Below are positions 41,521 through 52,157 of a stretch of DNA of 64,000 nucleotides, one piece after another. The first letter of the stretch is position 1. Each line of letters opens with the position of its first letter. Both the position numbers and the translations under genes were made by a program. A model generated the notes under the pieces. The model saw only the letters and a program-made list of their open reading frames with translations, was not told the origin of the DNA and did no database searches. The DNA comes from Ephemerocybe angulata (lineage: Eukaryota; Basidiomycota; Agaricomycetes; Agaricales; Psathyrellaceae). The stretch is from assembly GCA_013368325.1 (NCBI GenBank), contig JAACJK010000219.1:1-64000 (forward strand). Reading direction: 5' to 3'.

Positions 41521-42570
41521 CTAGTTACAGGTAACGCGACCTCGGATCTCGCGCACAGCGAGCCTTGGAAGCTGCCCCTGGGCTATGATTGACACAACTC
41601 GTCAGGAGAAATATGGTTCAAAGTAACAGAAATAGAGCTCACCAGTTCTAGCAACGCCTTCCATGCAATGTTTGGCGAGAGGGCTCGATTTCCTAGTCCC
41701 CAGTCTTGACATAGCTTCAACATAACCTTCGAGCTTGGTGTTTAGGATCTGTAGCTCCTGAGTTTTCTCCCAGTATTGATCATACGCGTCGTCGTACTTG
41801 TCGACGATACTAATGAAGCGCTTGACAACGTTCTCTTTCTCAGAGAGCTATGGAGAGCCGCCATTCGAGAAGAAGTCTCCGTCGGCATGGCGTGCGTGTG
41901 CGTGTGCATGTCCATAGGAGCGGCGAGGGCCTCGGTAGTGGAACCGTGGTTGGTTAGTGTATCCTTGGCTTTTTGCCTGCGCCCCTACATTTAGGGTGGG
42001 GTTTAGCATTGTCCCGGTGAGCTTGACCCTTTGACATACTGGTAAGATCGAAAGTGGGAAGATCGAAAGCAAAAGGCGCTTTCCGGACCGAGACCTCTGA
42101 AGCAAAGTTCCGCTGTTCGGAAGAATGGATGGAGCAGTGGGTACAGATTTTGACACGCTCTTCGCGCTCTTGAGGCTCTTGGAAGTCTAGAAGCGGTTTC
42201 CCAAATGAGCAGGTATACATGGGCGGTCGAAGCCAGAACTCACGGTGCTTGTGATTTCACCAAGCCGGTCTGGATCGGGAACCTCTGCGGTAGCTGCCAG
42301 AGGAGTGACGACGTCGTCAAATTGAGCGAGTCCCGGAATGTCATCCTCGTCGATGTAGGAGAGGGATAGACTCGTTGATTCTTGAGGGCTGGCCGGAGAA
42401 ATCGAAGAAGGGACTATTTGATTATGGGGGAACGCAGGCTTGGACTTTTCGCTGCTTTGGCCAGGAGAATCCATGGGGAAGGTCTTGTCTTTGTGCTGGG
42501 GAGTGGAAGTGAGTCGAACAGCGGACAGGACTGGCGAAGCGATGGGGCGGCCTCGAGGTTCAGATTCCAT
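41521..42570 (-). CDS. hypothetical coiled-coil protein, multi-exon
   Basis: Start MESEPRGRPIAS at 42570, exon 1 to 42244, intron 42187-42243 (57 nt), exon 2 TSKSLKSAKSVSKS onward, probable intron 41992-42046 (GTATGT...GCTAAAC...GTAG), and a last coding block ENVVKRFISIVDKYDD, YWEKTQELQILNTKLEGYVE (heptad-like, coiled coil). A final intron (GTGAGC...ATCATAG) leads to QLPRLAVREIRGRV and the stop at 41521-41523. The N-terminal half is Ser/Pro-rich and disordered. One junction near 41850 (before LSEKENVV) is unresolved. No family recognised. Confidence 0.5.
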
Positions 42571-42793
42571 TGAGAGCTTCAAACGGTGTTGTTGCGCCCA
42601 CGCTTGACGATGTTACAGGGTTCAAACTGGGTAGATAGTAAGTAAATGGGACGGGAAGGGAATTGACGTGTAAGAAGGGAGAAAGCCTGAAGTCCCGAAT
42701 TCAAACGTCGCGTGGCAGTTGGCAGAGAACCCGGGTGGCGGATCAAGAGCGCAGTGAATCTCATTTCGCTGGAAAGTCTGCGGGTCGGTTAGG

Positions 42794-42890
42794 TCTAGCT
42801 CATTCACTGTTAGCAAGAAAAAAACCACAGGGTACAGTATACAACACCCTCTTTCCGGGAAATAGACTGGCACATGCCCTCCATTTTGAG
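42794..42890. repeat. spacer segment repeated at 45175-45275
   Basis: TCTAGCTCATTCACTGTTAG, then AACACCCTCT...CCGGG.AATAG.CTGGCACATGCC, occurs in both places with point changes. Both copies lie beside a member of the 143-residue gene family, so the duplicated unit included flanking DNA. Confidence 0.75.
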
Positions 42891-43046
42891 GGCTTCCGCC
42901 GAATCTTGCTCAGTTCTACTTTAGCGCCGGGGAACTCGATTGGCACATGCGTAGCTATACATTGGGAATCATGACGATTTCGGGTTTGTGCCCTTCTAGC
43001 CCAAAGGTGTACGCTCATTCAGGGAGATGACCTACCGAAATACGAG

Positions 43047-43541
43047 TTAGTACTTTCCGTGGGTATAAGGAGAATAGGGAGACCCACATATTGCAAAGAG
43101 GAATAAAATATTTACAGAGTCTCGAGCTCCGTCATTCAGTATATCAAGTATCAGGGAGTCCTTATCCACGATAACGCAGTTATCCGACAAGTACCCAATC
43201 CAGTTGGCATTGAGGGCGCGTAGTTTCGCAACATTGGTCGTTGAAGCTTTAAGCTTGACAGCGGTATCCGGAGTGGCCTATCAAGTGCAGTTTGGAAGAA
43301 TATAGAAGAAACGGGTTGAGAAACTGTCGAAGATACTTACTACGAGAAACTCTAGTGGGTGGATTTGGCATTGGACCGAGCATCTCGTCTCGATGTTGAC
43401 AGGCCAAAATCTCTGATTTATCCAGTGGCTGAGATCCGAGAGGGTCATGTCCTCGCCAATTGCTGGAGTCCGTGCCACACCCACTGGGGCGCCAGTGTCG
43501 CAGTGGATTAATGCGCAGACGCAATGCTCTACCTGATCCAT
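43047..43541 (-). CDS. 143-residue protein of unknown function, paralogue B
   Basis: Exon 1 43341-43541, intron 43278-43340 (GTAAGT...GATAG, 63 nt), exon 2 43047-43277; 67 + 77 codons, 143 residues. Starts MDQVEHCVCALIHCDTG; contains WPVNIETRCSVQC, LEFLVATPDTAVKLK, NANWIGYLSDNC, LILDILNDGARD, ICGSPYSPYTHGKY. It is all soluble-looking with no signal peptide. Exon and intron lengths equal those of paralogue A (44401-44895) exactly, and the proteins agree at roughly three quarters of positions by eye. A TATATA-like string at 43673-43680 (minus orientation) is a possible promoter. No known domain recognised; the alternation of hydrophobic strands suggests a small beta-rich fold. Confidence 0.7.
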
Positions 43542-44037
43542 GGTGGTGAATTGAGAAGAACCTCTCTTTCAATGGGGACGTCGGAGTGAAGAAAGAATCT
43601 GTAAAAATGCATTCACGAAGCCATTAGCATCATGATTTATGCAAATGGACAAGGGCGCACCGCGAGAATCAATATATAGCCCCCGGCCCCGTCGCCCAAT
43701 ATCTTCGAGATTGCCTACAAATGTAATAGTAACCATCCTGATTAGTGTGACTAGAAGTAGACACGTAATATATAGACTCGCCTATGCGTAAACGTGTGTA
43801 AAAGGGGCCTGGTGCCACGGCGGGCTATGGGATGGCAAGCCTGATAAGACCCAGGTCAGGGAGAGACACGCCACACTGGGAAAGGTACAAATTTACTATA
43901 CAATGCAAGAATCAGAATTCTCGTGTTGGGCGGGGTCCAGAATAGAGCCTCCACGCGATGGGTCGTGCCTCCAGGAGAGGGGTAGATGGGAATAGAAGGT
44001 GAAGACCTTTGGAAGACCTGAACGGCGGGCGATCGAA

Positions 44038-44193
44038 CTATTTTGAGCTCCGATTGAAGCCCTTCAACGTACCAGCCACGCCGTGACCAGGCCCAAATTC
44101 CGCCTGCAGCGCTTTGGCCTCTGCTAAGTATTGGCAAATCTCGTCCCGCTTGAATTTGGCTGTCTCCGCAGCTTCGTTTCTCACTGCGTGCAT
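44038..44193 (-). CDS. small helical ORF of unknown status
   Basis: ATG at 44193, 51 residues (MHAVRNEAAETAKFK, CQYLAEAKALQAEFG), strongly helical, stop at 44038-44040. It may instead be the last exon of a gene whose earlier part ends at the GTAAGC donor near 44270. The region matches a decayed copy at 40889-41006. An alternative longer frame (43856-44137) overlaps it and has less coding character. Confidence 0.35.
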   Translation of the reverse strand: MHAVRNEAAETAKFKRDEICQYLAEAKALQAEFGPGHGVAGTLKGFNRSSK

Positions 44194-44400
44194 AGGTTTG
44201 TGCTAAGTCTAGGTTTCTCTATCTCAAGGGCGCGGAGCGTGCTGGTGCAAGCGAGGCTTACCTTGCACCCCGCGGCATTAACTGGTTCTTTCACATCTCA
44301 AGCTATACATTGGGGATCACGATTATAGATAAATTGGGCTTGTACCCTTCTAGTCCAAAGGTGTAAGCTCATTCACGGAGATGACCTATTGAAGTAAGAG

Positions 44401-44895
44401 TCAGTACCTTCCGTGGGTGTAAGGAGAGTAGGGAGACCCACATATCGCAAAGAGAAACAAACTATTGCCAGTATCTCGAGCTCCGTCATTCAGTATATCA
44501 AGCATCAGGGAGTCCTTGTCCGCGATGATACAGTTATCCGATAGGTACCCAATCCAGTTGGCATTGATAGCGCGTAGCTTCGCAACATTGATTGTTGAAA
44601 CTTTAAGCTTGAGAGCAGTATCCGGAGTGGCCTATCAAGTGCAGTTTGTAAGTATATAAACGAAATGGGCTGCTAAAGTGTCGAAGATTCTCACTACGAG
44701 GAACTCCAGTGGGACGATGTTGCACTGGGCCGAGCACCTTGTCTCGATGTTCACTGGCCAAACCCTCTGATATATCCATTGGCTAAGATGAGAGATGGTC
44801 ATCTCCTCGCCAGATGCTGGAGCCCGTGCCACACCGACTGGGGCACCAGTTTCGCAGTCAATTAAGGCGCAGAGGTAGTGTTCTACTTGATCCAT
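44401..44895 (-). CDS. 143-residue protein of unknown function, paralogue A
   Basis: Exon 1 44695-44895, intron 44632-44694 (GTGAGA...GATAG, 63 nt), exon 2 44401-44631. Reads MDQVEHYLCALIDCETG, PVGVARAPASGEEMT, WPVNIETRCSAQC, LEFLVATPDTALKLK, NANWIGYLSDNC, LMLDILNDGARD, ICGSPYSPYTHGRY. Downstream, an optional 22-nt intron-like string (GTACTGACTC...ATAG) overlaps the stop and is shared in length with paralogue B; splicing it would change only the last residues. Purifying differences (many silent or conservative changes) suggest both copies are functional. No family recognised. Confidence 0.7.
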
Positions 44896-44982
44896 GGCGG
44901 TGATGATGAGAAGAAGGTGGGTTGTAATGCCGACGGTGGAGGTGGACGTGGGACAAGAGAGGGCAGAGGCTGACGGAGGCTG

Positions 44983-44989
44983 TTATATA
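44983..44989 (-). promoter_or_regulatory. TATA box of paralogue A
   Basis: TATATAA on the minus strand, 88 bp before the start codon at 44895. Confidence 0.55.
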
Positions 44990-45357
44990 TGCCACAGTAG
45001 CAAAGCATCATCCCAAGCTAATGTATAGGAACCTTTTACCAGTGGCTCTTTTTGACCCAACAATGGGATATACTTGTCAATGAACACAAAGCCCTGTTCC
45101 CAAAGCCCATTCGTCCCCGCCCGAATTGGCAAATATCATTTCGTCTAAATCAACAAGTCTGCATGCCATATATGTCTAGCTCATTCACTGTTAGGAAGAC
45201 CGCAGAGTACATATATAACACCCTCTCCCCGGGCAATAGGCTGGCACATGCCCTCCGTGTTGAGCGCTTCATCCTGCTAAGCGCCGGGAACTGACGATCA
45301 CACGCGTGAGAATGACGGGATGGCGATCAGTACCCCGGCATTAATGCCAGCTGAGCG
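44990..45357. other. intergenic upstream of paralogue A
   Basis: No coding signal. Holds the second copy of the repeated spacer (45175-45275) and the left flank of the 661-bp TIR element. Confidence 0.5.
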
Positions 45358-45365
45358 GCTTTAAC

Positions 45366-46026
45366 AGGACCCCTGGCATCCACCTAAAAGGCCACTTCCC
45401 TAAATTCCCGGTTTTCTGGATTCTTACCCTGACTATTTTCGCCCAAATTCGGTCGATTTTTATCCGAATTTCGGAAGTGGCATCCAAAAGACCCAATTTT
45501 TATCCGGTTTCGGTATCAGGCCTTTCCCAGGTCCAAAAACGCGTTTTTTCTTCTCCTGAGTGCCAATCGAACGTTCTAGGGCTCAGGAGCATCCATATAT
45601 CCACAAATATAGCTCGTTCTTCCAAGGGAAATGATAATACATGCTAAGTGTCCTCATCGTCCGAGAGAGCAGTCCTCAGCCCTGTCAGACTTCGTAAATT
45701 TCGCGCAAAATAGGCTGGGAATCATTGTACATTGAACTGGCTCACGGGATGGCTACTTTGGGACAAGAATAAGTGTTCATTCGACCTGTTTTGCACCATG
45801 ATTCGTGCCGCCCGGCGCTATGTTCGGGCGCTTATGTCACGGCCTTGCCGCCCAATTTCTATCCGGACCCAGATGAGGCATCCTTGGGAGCCAATTTTTA
45901 TCCGGTTTCTGGGAGGAGGCATTTTGCCAATTTCTGCGATTTTTATCCGGGCACACCTAAGGGATTTCGCCAAATTTTTTTTACCCGGTACATGAAGTGG
46001 CCTCATAGGTGAATGCCAGGGGTCCT
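45366..46026. mobile_element. 661-bp non-autonomous TIR transposon, 8-bp target duplication
   Basis: Left end AGGACCCCTGGCATCCACCT and right end (complement) AGGACCCCTGGCATTCACCT continue as TA..AGGCCACTTC; about 30 of 33 positions match. Flanked by the direct repeat GCTTTAAC at 45358-45365 and 46027-46034. An 8-bp duplication fits hAT or KDZ/Zisupton elements. The interior has no transposase and contains about six copies of a TTTTTATCCGG-like word (near 45452, 45497, 45857, 45896, 45940, 45975), likely subterminal binding repeats. The right end is 59 bp before an F-box gene start, so it now forms that gene's promoter. Confidence 0.85.
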
Positions 46027-46085
46027 GCTTTAACCTGGACGACCACGCGCCTCAACCATAACCTGAAGGCCAGCCTCCACCTACC

Positions 46086-47836
46086 ATGTGTTCTTCCAGA
46101 AGTCTCACCGCCGAACTTCCTGTCGAAATACTACTCAGAGTAGTGGATTACCTCGATTCTGTCGCCGACATCCTTCACCTGCAGCAGGTCAGTGGCGTCC
46201 GGAGCTTCCTAGTATCCAGTCAAATCTACAATCCGACTGGACCCATTACAGACATGCAAGCTCTTCGATAACCTGATCGACAAGTCGACTGACGTGTGGA
46301 GGTCGTATCTTCGGCGCCAGTGTGCCCAGCATGAACTGTTTACACCAAGCTACAACGAGCTCACGAGCCCCTCCGACTTCAAAAAAGCAGCGACATCCTC
46401 ATTCAGGTTCGTCAAGGCCCACGGGCGGGGAGCCACTTCGGATTATATGTCCACATCGTACCACAAGCTGGAATTATCATACCCACCCATTGGCGCCAAA
46501 CGGAGGCCAGAACCAGTCCCATTGGATGCTACAGCGATATGGATCGTCCCTGGCGGTCGCTATCTCATCACCCTCGGATCTCAGTGGCTCTCGGTATGGG
46601 ACCTGAAGGAAATCCCTGTACCGACCCTTCTACTCAGATTCCCTATCAAGCCCTGCCTCTTCCTTCTATACGCCAAGGTCGTAGACGACCAAACCATTCG
46701 GATTCTATACGAAGTCGAGGTCGATAACACCAAGTGAGTACTCGTCTACGGTCGAACCAATACGTACTGTGTCTGAATCATCCTTGAAAGCCCTGCTTTT
46801 GCAGGTGATACAAAGTATGAATATGTCTGGCTAGATCTCAAGCTTTCGAAACAGAAGCAATGGTCTGCCCGCATAACGAGCCAGATCTTCCTCAGCCTCC
46901 CAGTGCAATTCGTGCCCTTCAAACTATCCCTTCTTCGAGAGAAGATAGTCATCGTCTTTGAAGACCGCAGAGGGTTCTCTAGTGGAATATCATTTCTGTG
47001 GGACCATGTCAGTAACCGATATACGTGCTGGCGTGCAGATCTCCCTGATCTGGCGAATCTCTCTCAGGTGGGGTACACGTTATGAACGCCCATCACTACA
47101 CTACTGACGTTACGTTTCGAAGGTTATCCTCAGAGACGACTATATCTTATATCTTTGCCATATCAAAGGCATCTACGGGGTGAAGGTACCCTCGACCAAC
47201 CATCAGGTGGTGTCGGAGGAGTGCATCAACCTCTGGCCCATCCTTTCCCCCGTTCAACCTGACTTCTACACACGGAACGACCCTTCCAATCTCGGTGGCG
47301 ACTTCGCCCTGATGAGGCTCACGCGGAGCGCGGGTTTCAGAATACAGACAATCGACGACAAGTCGTTCAATTACGAGTTCTGCCAAAAACAGGTGAACGG
47401 AGAGCCCATGATACACCGATATCACTTCTCGCTCGACGCCAAGGATCCGTCTAAGAGCATCCTGAAACCCCTGGACTCATTGACCTTTCGGGGCCCCAAC
47501 CCCGACCTCACCACCTTGTATGATTTATCAGGGAAGATATACGAAATCTGCGACAGTTCCATCCCCATGGCGGTTATCTGGACCAATAAGCAGCAGGCTT
47601 CAATCTCCCTCCTCCCGAGTCTGGCGGATACAATGTCCAAGGGCGGCTCAAACCCCAAGACAGAAGTCAAGCTCGTGCCCTGGGGTGAATATGTGCACGC
47701 ACCGCCTGGGCTCACCGAGAAATATTCATTGTGTCCTGCAAGTGGGATGTTTGCAGTCTTGTGGTACGACGAAGATGGCAGGTGGGAAATAGACTCCAGT
47801 AGTGGCACAGGCGTTAATATCTACTACCCTATATAA
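46086..47836 (+). CDS. F-box protein, four exons
   Basis: Exons 46086-46187, 46252-46733, 46791-47067, 47123-47836; 524 residues. The F-box is at the very N-terminus: LTAELPVEILLRVVDYLDSV, then ADILHLQQ before the first intron (64 nt). The C-terminal part contains strings such as AIWIVPGGRYLITLG, QWLSVWDLK, IRILYEVEV and YEYVWLDLKL, suggestive of beta-propeller blades that would bind substrates. SCF adaptor role is inferred from the F-box. The third exon needs the GAAAG acceptor at 46786-46790 rather than the nearer TTGCAG to keep frame (NPAFAGDTKYEYV). Confidence 0.8.
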
Positions 47837-48128
47837 ATCTACCTCTCTTGGTTATGTACGGAAACCAACTAGCCTTGACAGCGGTCTACAAGTAGGCCTA
47901 TCTATCATGCCTCTAGATGAAGGGTCTAGGCGACTTCTAAGTGCCAAGCTCGACTTCAAAGCGTCCTTGCCTTAAGAAACCAGAAATTAGCCGCGGCGCT
48001 CGTCGAGGCCTTTCAAGGTCCGCGGGCGCTAATTCAACTGCCATCACCACGGCGGCCTGGGGCGGTGCAGCTTTCCCTGACCACGTTCACAGCATCGGGC
48101 GTTTGGACCTTTGTCCCTGACATCCATC
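47837..48128. other. intergenic spacer
   Basis: 292 bp between the F-box stop and the Hsp70-like start; no coding signal, no TATA box recognised. GCGCT/GCGGGCGCT words near 47990-48035. Confidence 0.4.
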
Positions 48129-50592
48129 ATGTCGGACGTTCGCTCGACTCGCGCACCCTACTCAGGCTCCCGACGCAAGCTCGTTCTAGCCTTCGATGTT
48201 GGAACAACTTACAGCGGTATCTCGTACAGGTACGTCCAACTTCCGGTTCAGCGCGACGAGCGCTAACGGTTTCGAAGCGTCCTCGACCCGGGGCAGGTCC
48301 CGGAGATCAAAGGCGTTACAAGGTGAGGAGAAAGATTAACCTTACAGACGAGAGCGCTGAGAAGTATCCTCAGATTCCCTGCACATGAACAGATCAGCGG
48401 AGCCTCGAAGATCCCCACCGTGATATACTACAGCAAGTCTGGGGAGGTCTGTGCAGCTGGGGCGGAAGCGATGCGGGAGGGTGTGTTTGAGACAGCTCTG
48501 GACGAAGAATGGGTCAAATCTGAATGGTGCGTCCAACCTTGCTGGTACGGTCCTGCGCGCTTATCGATCAGTCCCTAGGTTCAAGCTGCACATCCGACCG
48601 AAGAGTGGAACTTCAGAGCACGTTACAGCGAACATCCCGCCTCTCCCACCTGGGAAGACAGTAGTCCGAGTCCTGGCGGACTTCTTACAATACCTTCACA
48701 AATGTGGCGAAGCCTATATCAAGGATACACATGCGAGTGGTCGTGATTTGTGGAATTCCGTCGAGTCAGAGATCGACTATGTTATTTCGCACCCCAATGG
48801 GTGGGAAGGGTACCAGCAAAGCCAGATCCGGGATGCTATCGTGCTAGCGGGTCTTATTCCGAACACGCCAGAAGGACATTCTCGCGTGTCCTTTGTGACG
48901 GAAGGTGAAGCGAGTCTTCATTTCTCTATCGACAATGGTCTCCCTGCTGGTGCAATGCAGGTACGTGAAGGCGTATTCCTATGATTCCATTACTGAGTCT
49001 CGTAAACAGGCAGGCGATGGGGTCGTTATTGTGGATGCTGGAGGTGGAACTGTGGATGTCAGCGCTTACAGCAAAAAGATGTCAGATAGCTCGGAAATCG
49101 CCACGTTTGAAGAAATCGCGGCTCCTCAATGTCATTTCCACGGATCTGTATTTGTGAGCATCCACGCTCGACTATTCCTCGACGGTATGTCGCCTTCTAC
49201 CATTGCAATTTTTCCATACGCTAGACCCTAACATCGTTGTCAATAGGCTACTTGAAGGAATCCGAGTTCTCCGACGATCTCGACCATATCGTCCGATGTT
49301 TCGACAAGCTAACGAAAGTGCGTTTCGGTGACGACAAGCAACCACAGTACATCAAATTTGGCAGCACTCGAGACAACGATCCATCCTGTAACATTCGATT
49401 CGGGCAGCTGAAACTGGCTGGGTACGTGCATCTCATCCAATAGTCTACAATCTTAACTAACAACTTCTCTTTCTTCGTAGCTCTGACGTTGCAAGCTTCT
49501 TTGAACCATCCGTGAAATGCATCGTTGATTCAGTCTTAGACATGATAAAGAGCGGTCACAAGTCGATCAAGGTCAGTTGCTAGGTTGAACGTCTGCAATA
49601 AGTACGTCCTGACTTCAAATTTCAGCATGTCGTGCTCGTTGGCGGATTCTCAGCCAGCGACTGGCTCTTCAACAAAGTTGAAGAAGTTCTCCAGCCCAAG
49701 GGCCTCAACGTCATCCGACCAGAAAGCCATGTGTATGTCTCGAGCGACCACCTTCTCTCTTCGTTACACTGAGATCATCCACAGAAACAAGGCAGTATCA
49801 GACGGAGCCATCTCCTTCTACCTTGACCACTTCGTCAAGACTCGCGTATCAAAGGTCGCCTATGGATCCTTCTGTCACATACCCTACGATACCACGGACG
49901 CCGACCATAGACAGCGGGAAAGTACTGCCTTCATGTCCGTCTCAAACTCCAAGCGACTGCCAGGCTTCTTCCAGGTTGTCTTACCCAAGGCGAGTAACCT
50001 TCTCATTATACTCGTTTCGTATTTCTAAGCCAGTCATCTATGGCTTAGAATACACAAGTGTCGGAAGAAAAGGAATTCCGATACAACTTCTGGTACGAAT
50101 TTGAATCGAAGGAAAGCTTGAAGAAAGTCACGTCCGAAGTGTGGTGCTACAAAGGGGATAACCCTAATCCTCTATGGAAGGATGTGGACACAGGTAACGT
50201 TCCCTGTACTCTTTAAGGGCGATTCGTCGCGGCCTGACATGCATCACAACAGAGAACTACGCGAAGTTGTGCACGGTGCAGATGGATCTCTCCCACTTGC
50301 CCATAGTTCCAAGGGCCAAATCCAATGGCCAAGGGGACTTCTGGTTCCTCGAGTACACTTACGTCCTCTGTTTCAGCTCTGTCGAGCTACGTGCGGCAAT
50401 CTCCTGGACGGAAGCGGTATGTCTGACAGATTTAGTCATGTCGTTGGACACAAGTATGCTAACGTTTGGCCGTCTGCCACCTCCAGGGAGAAGAGAAACG
50501 GTACGTAAAACGCTATCTTGCTTTTGCTCTTCATAGACTCATAGCGTCACAGGAGCCCTGCAACAATAGTATACGACCCTAATGACGTCTAG
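48129..50592 (+). CDS. Hsp70-like ATPase of the HSPA12 type
   Basis: Thirteen exons from 48129 to 50592 (introns 48230-48277, 48323-48373, 48527-48578, 48961-49009, 49185-49246, 49422-49480, 49572-49625, 49733-49784, 49990-50048, 50194-50252, 50417-50486, 50501-50552); 598 residues, normal for the family. Phosphate 1 motif LVLAFDVGTTYSGIS (about 18-32); phosphate 2 VVIVDAGGGTVDVSAYS (about 230-246); adenosine motif HVVLVGGFSASDWL (about 375). The actin-like ATPase core is present but no classical substrate-binding domain, as in HSPA12A/B and the many agaricomycete homologues. The C-terminus ends KRSPATIVYDP. Intron 49990-50048 is of GC-AG type (AAG|GCGAGT). A role in signalling or stress is known only in outline for the family. 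Confidence 0.9.
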
Positions 50593-50729
50593 GTCGAATA
50601 TACTTTCAGATATATACCCATCGTACGTTTGTATCATAGCCCAGGACCATCTACATGACCACACTGCTGCTGCTCTCCTAGTCCAATATATACCCAAGTG
50701 CGCCTTTCGGATCTGCATCGATGTTTCAT

Positions 50730-51136
50730 TCATTGAGGAGAGACTGTACTAGTGGTGGCCGATGAAGTTGTGGTCGACGAGGAGGCTGTGGTTGAGGACG
50801 TTGTGGCACCAGGAAGACATGTCCAGTAATCTTTTCGTGAAGAAACCCAACCTCGCCATGAGACCTCTGCGCTCTGAAATAATCCGAATCGCTTACAATC
50901 GTTTATCTTTGTGCACACGTACCCTGGCTGCCCACAAGTCGTGGGCCCAGCGTACCCCACCCCTCCGCCTATCCAATCGCTATCGCGTCAATTCTAATGG
51001 CCGGAGGAGGCTTCCAACGTCAGGACGTACATATCAGACCTCCTCCTCCTCCAGGCTGAAGCTGGGGCAACGCAGAAACAGAAAGGCGTTGTCCAAGGGT
51101 CAATGCGGCGACGACAAGGTAGTAGGTCCTCATCAT
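50730..51136 (-). CDS. secreted mini-protein consisting of a CBM1 module
   Basis: Exons 51031-51136, 50897-50968, 50730-50830; introns 50969-51030 and 50831-50896; 92 residues. Signal peptide MMRTYYLVVAALTLGQ..SVSA, a short Pro/Gly linker, then CGGVGYAGPTTC, GQPGYVC, TKINDYYWTC: the four cysteines and the aromatic residues of a fungal cellulose-binding module family 1. A short Thr/Ser tail (TTASSSTTTSS) ends the protein; no catalytic domain follows. Most CBM1 modules sit on cellulases, so a free one is unusual; it may coat cellulose, act as an expansin-like helper or be an effector (inferred). A similar gene follows at 51367. Confidence 0.8.
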
Positions 51137-51366
51137 TGGTAAGAAGGAAATCGAGAGTGTCTCTTGCAGTCTAATAGCCTGAGATTTATACTGACGTGGG
51201 TTCAGGGCCCAGCGTCGGAGTTATATAACAGAAATTTGTATTCGTCGATCCAAAAGACGAGGGTACTATGACAGGACCTTCGAAGCCGTAGTATCAGCGA
51301 AGTTAAAACGATGCACGTCCGTGCCTTTTCTACGTCATGCCTCATGCAAAAAACGTCTCTTTCCGA
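51137..51366. other. spacer between the two CBM1 mini-genes
   Basis: 230 bp, no coding signal. A GTTATATAACA palindrome at about 51221-51231 lies 90 bp upstream of the 50730-51136 gene and may be its TATA box. Confidence 0.45.
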
Positions 51367-51769
51367 CTATCCGCGATCCGACGGTGGATGCTCTACTCCG
51401 CCCGGTGTGGGCTTCGGGCTGGGAGGAGTTGTAGTTTTTGGGCAACGCTGCTTGTACCCTAAGGATAAGTTAGAAAGCGTCGCGCCGGGCTCTTAAACTC
51501 TTGATATCAGCTTACATGGGTTCAAAAATACACATTCGTACCTGATTTAAAGGTCGTCAGGAGCGTTCTTCTCGCTGTACAATAAAGTAGCTGTGATGCT
51601 ACCCTTCTCGACATACCTCCGGTCCTGAAGATCCAGCGCCCCCGCACTGATAGCCAGGATTATAGATCTCCTGAGAATGGACTGTCCTTGGCGCGAGGAG
51701 CACTGCAAGAAGGATAACGGGGATGCAGAACCAGTGAATGAAGCGTAGTCTGAACATCTTGCGAGGCAT
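51367..51769 (-). CDS. second secreted CBM1 mini-protein
   Basis: Exons 51603-51769, 51516-51541, 51367-51458; introns 51542-51602 (61 nt) and 51459-51515 (57 nt); 94 residues. A basic start (MPRKMFRLRF) leads into a hydrophobic signal segment (FCIPVILLAVLLA). The module reads YQCGGAGSSGPEVC, REGYEC, VFLNPWYKQRC: four cysteines with CBM1 spacing and an N-P-W-Y-x-Q motif. It ends in a Lys/Thr/Pro tail (PKTTTPPSPKPTPGG). The first splice donor must be GTAGCA at 51602 (not GTATGT at 51616) to recover the second cysteine and the frame. It shares a three-exon plan with the 50730 gene, so tandem duplication is likely. Confidence 0.75.
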
Positions 51770-52157
51770 TGGATTCATTCAGCCTCGACCGCGACTCGGC
51801 TATATATTATAATAGCATAGGCCTGTGTTCTTCGAATCCAAGCTACGAGGCTATTGCGACGACCACTTCGAAACGCTTGATAGACCCGCCGATCGAACGC
51901 CTACAGGAATTCCCGCATCCGACATACGTCCGCCCGCCCCGAAGTATCCCCACTCTTCAATTGAATCGCTAAAACAAGAAGTGATCAAAGCACATGGAGG
52001 ATTTGCATAGAGTGATGATACAGATAATCCGGATACGAGAATTTTACATAGCAGGAGCTCTATCCGTACAAAGAGGAAAATGAAGGTGTGCGGTACAGAA
52101 CGATGAACCAATGCCCTATTTAATTAAACACAAAATCCAGAAGAGAGGAAAGAGTCA
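51770..52157. other. intergenic spacer
   Basis: 388 bp. A TATATATTATAATAG string at 51801-51815 lies about 35-45 bp upstream of the second CBM1 gene start and may be its TATA box. No coding signal. Confidence 0.45.

Noticed and set aside
51616..51616. GTATGT donor at 51616 for the second CBM1 gene
   Set aside because: Using it loses the second cysteine and breaks the frame; GTAGCA at 51602 restores both.
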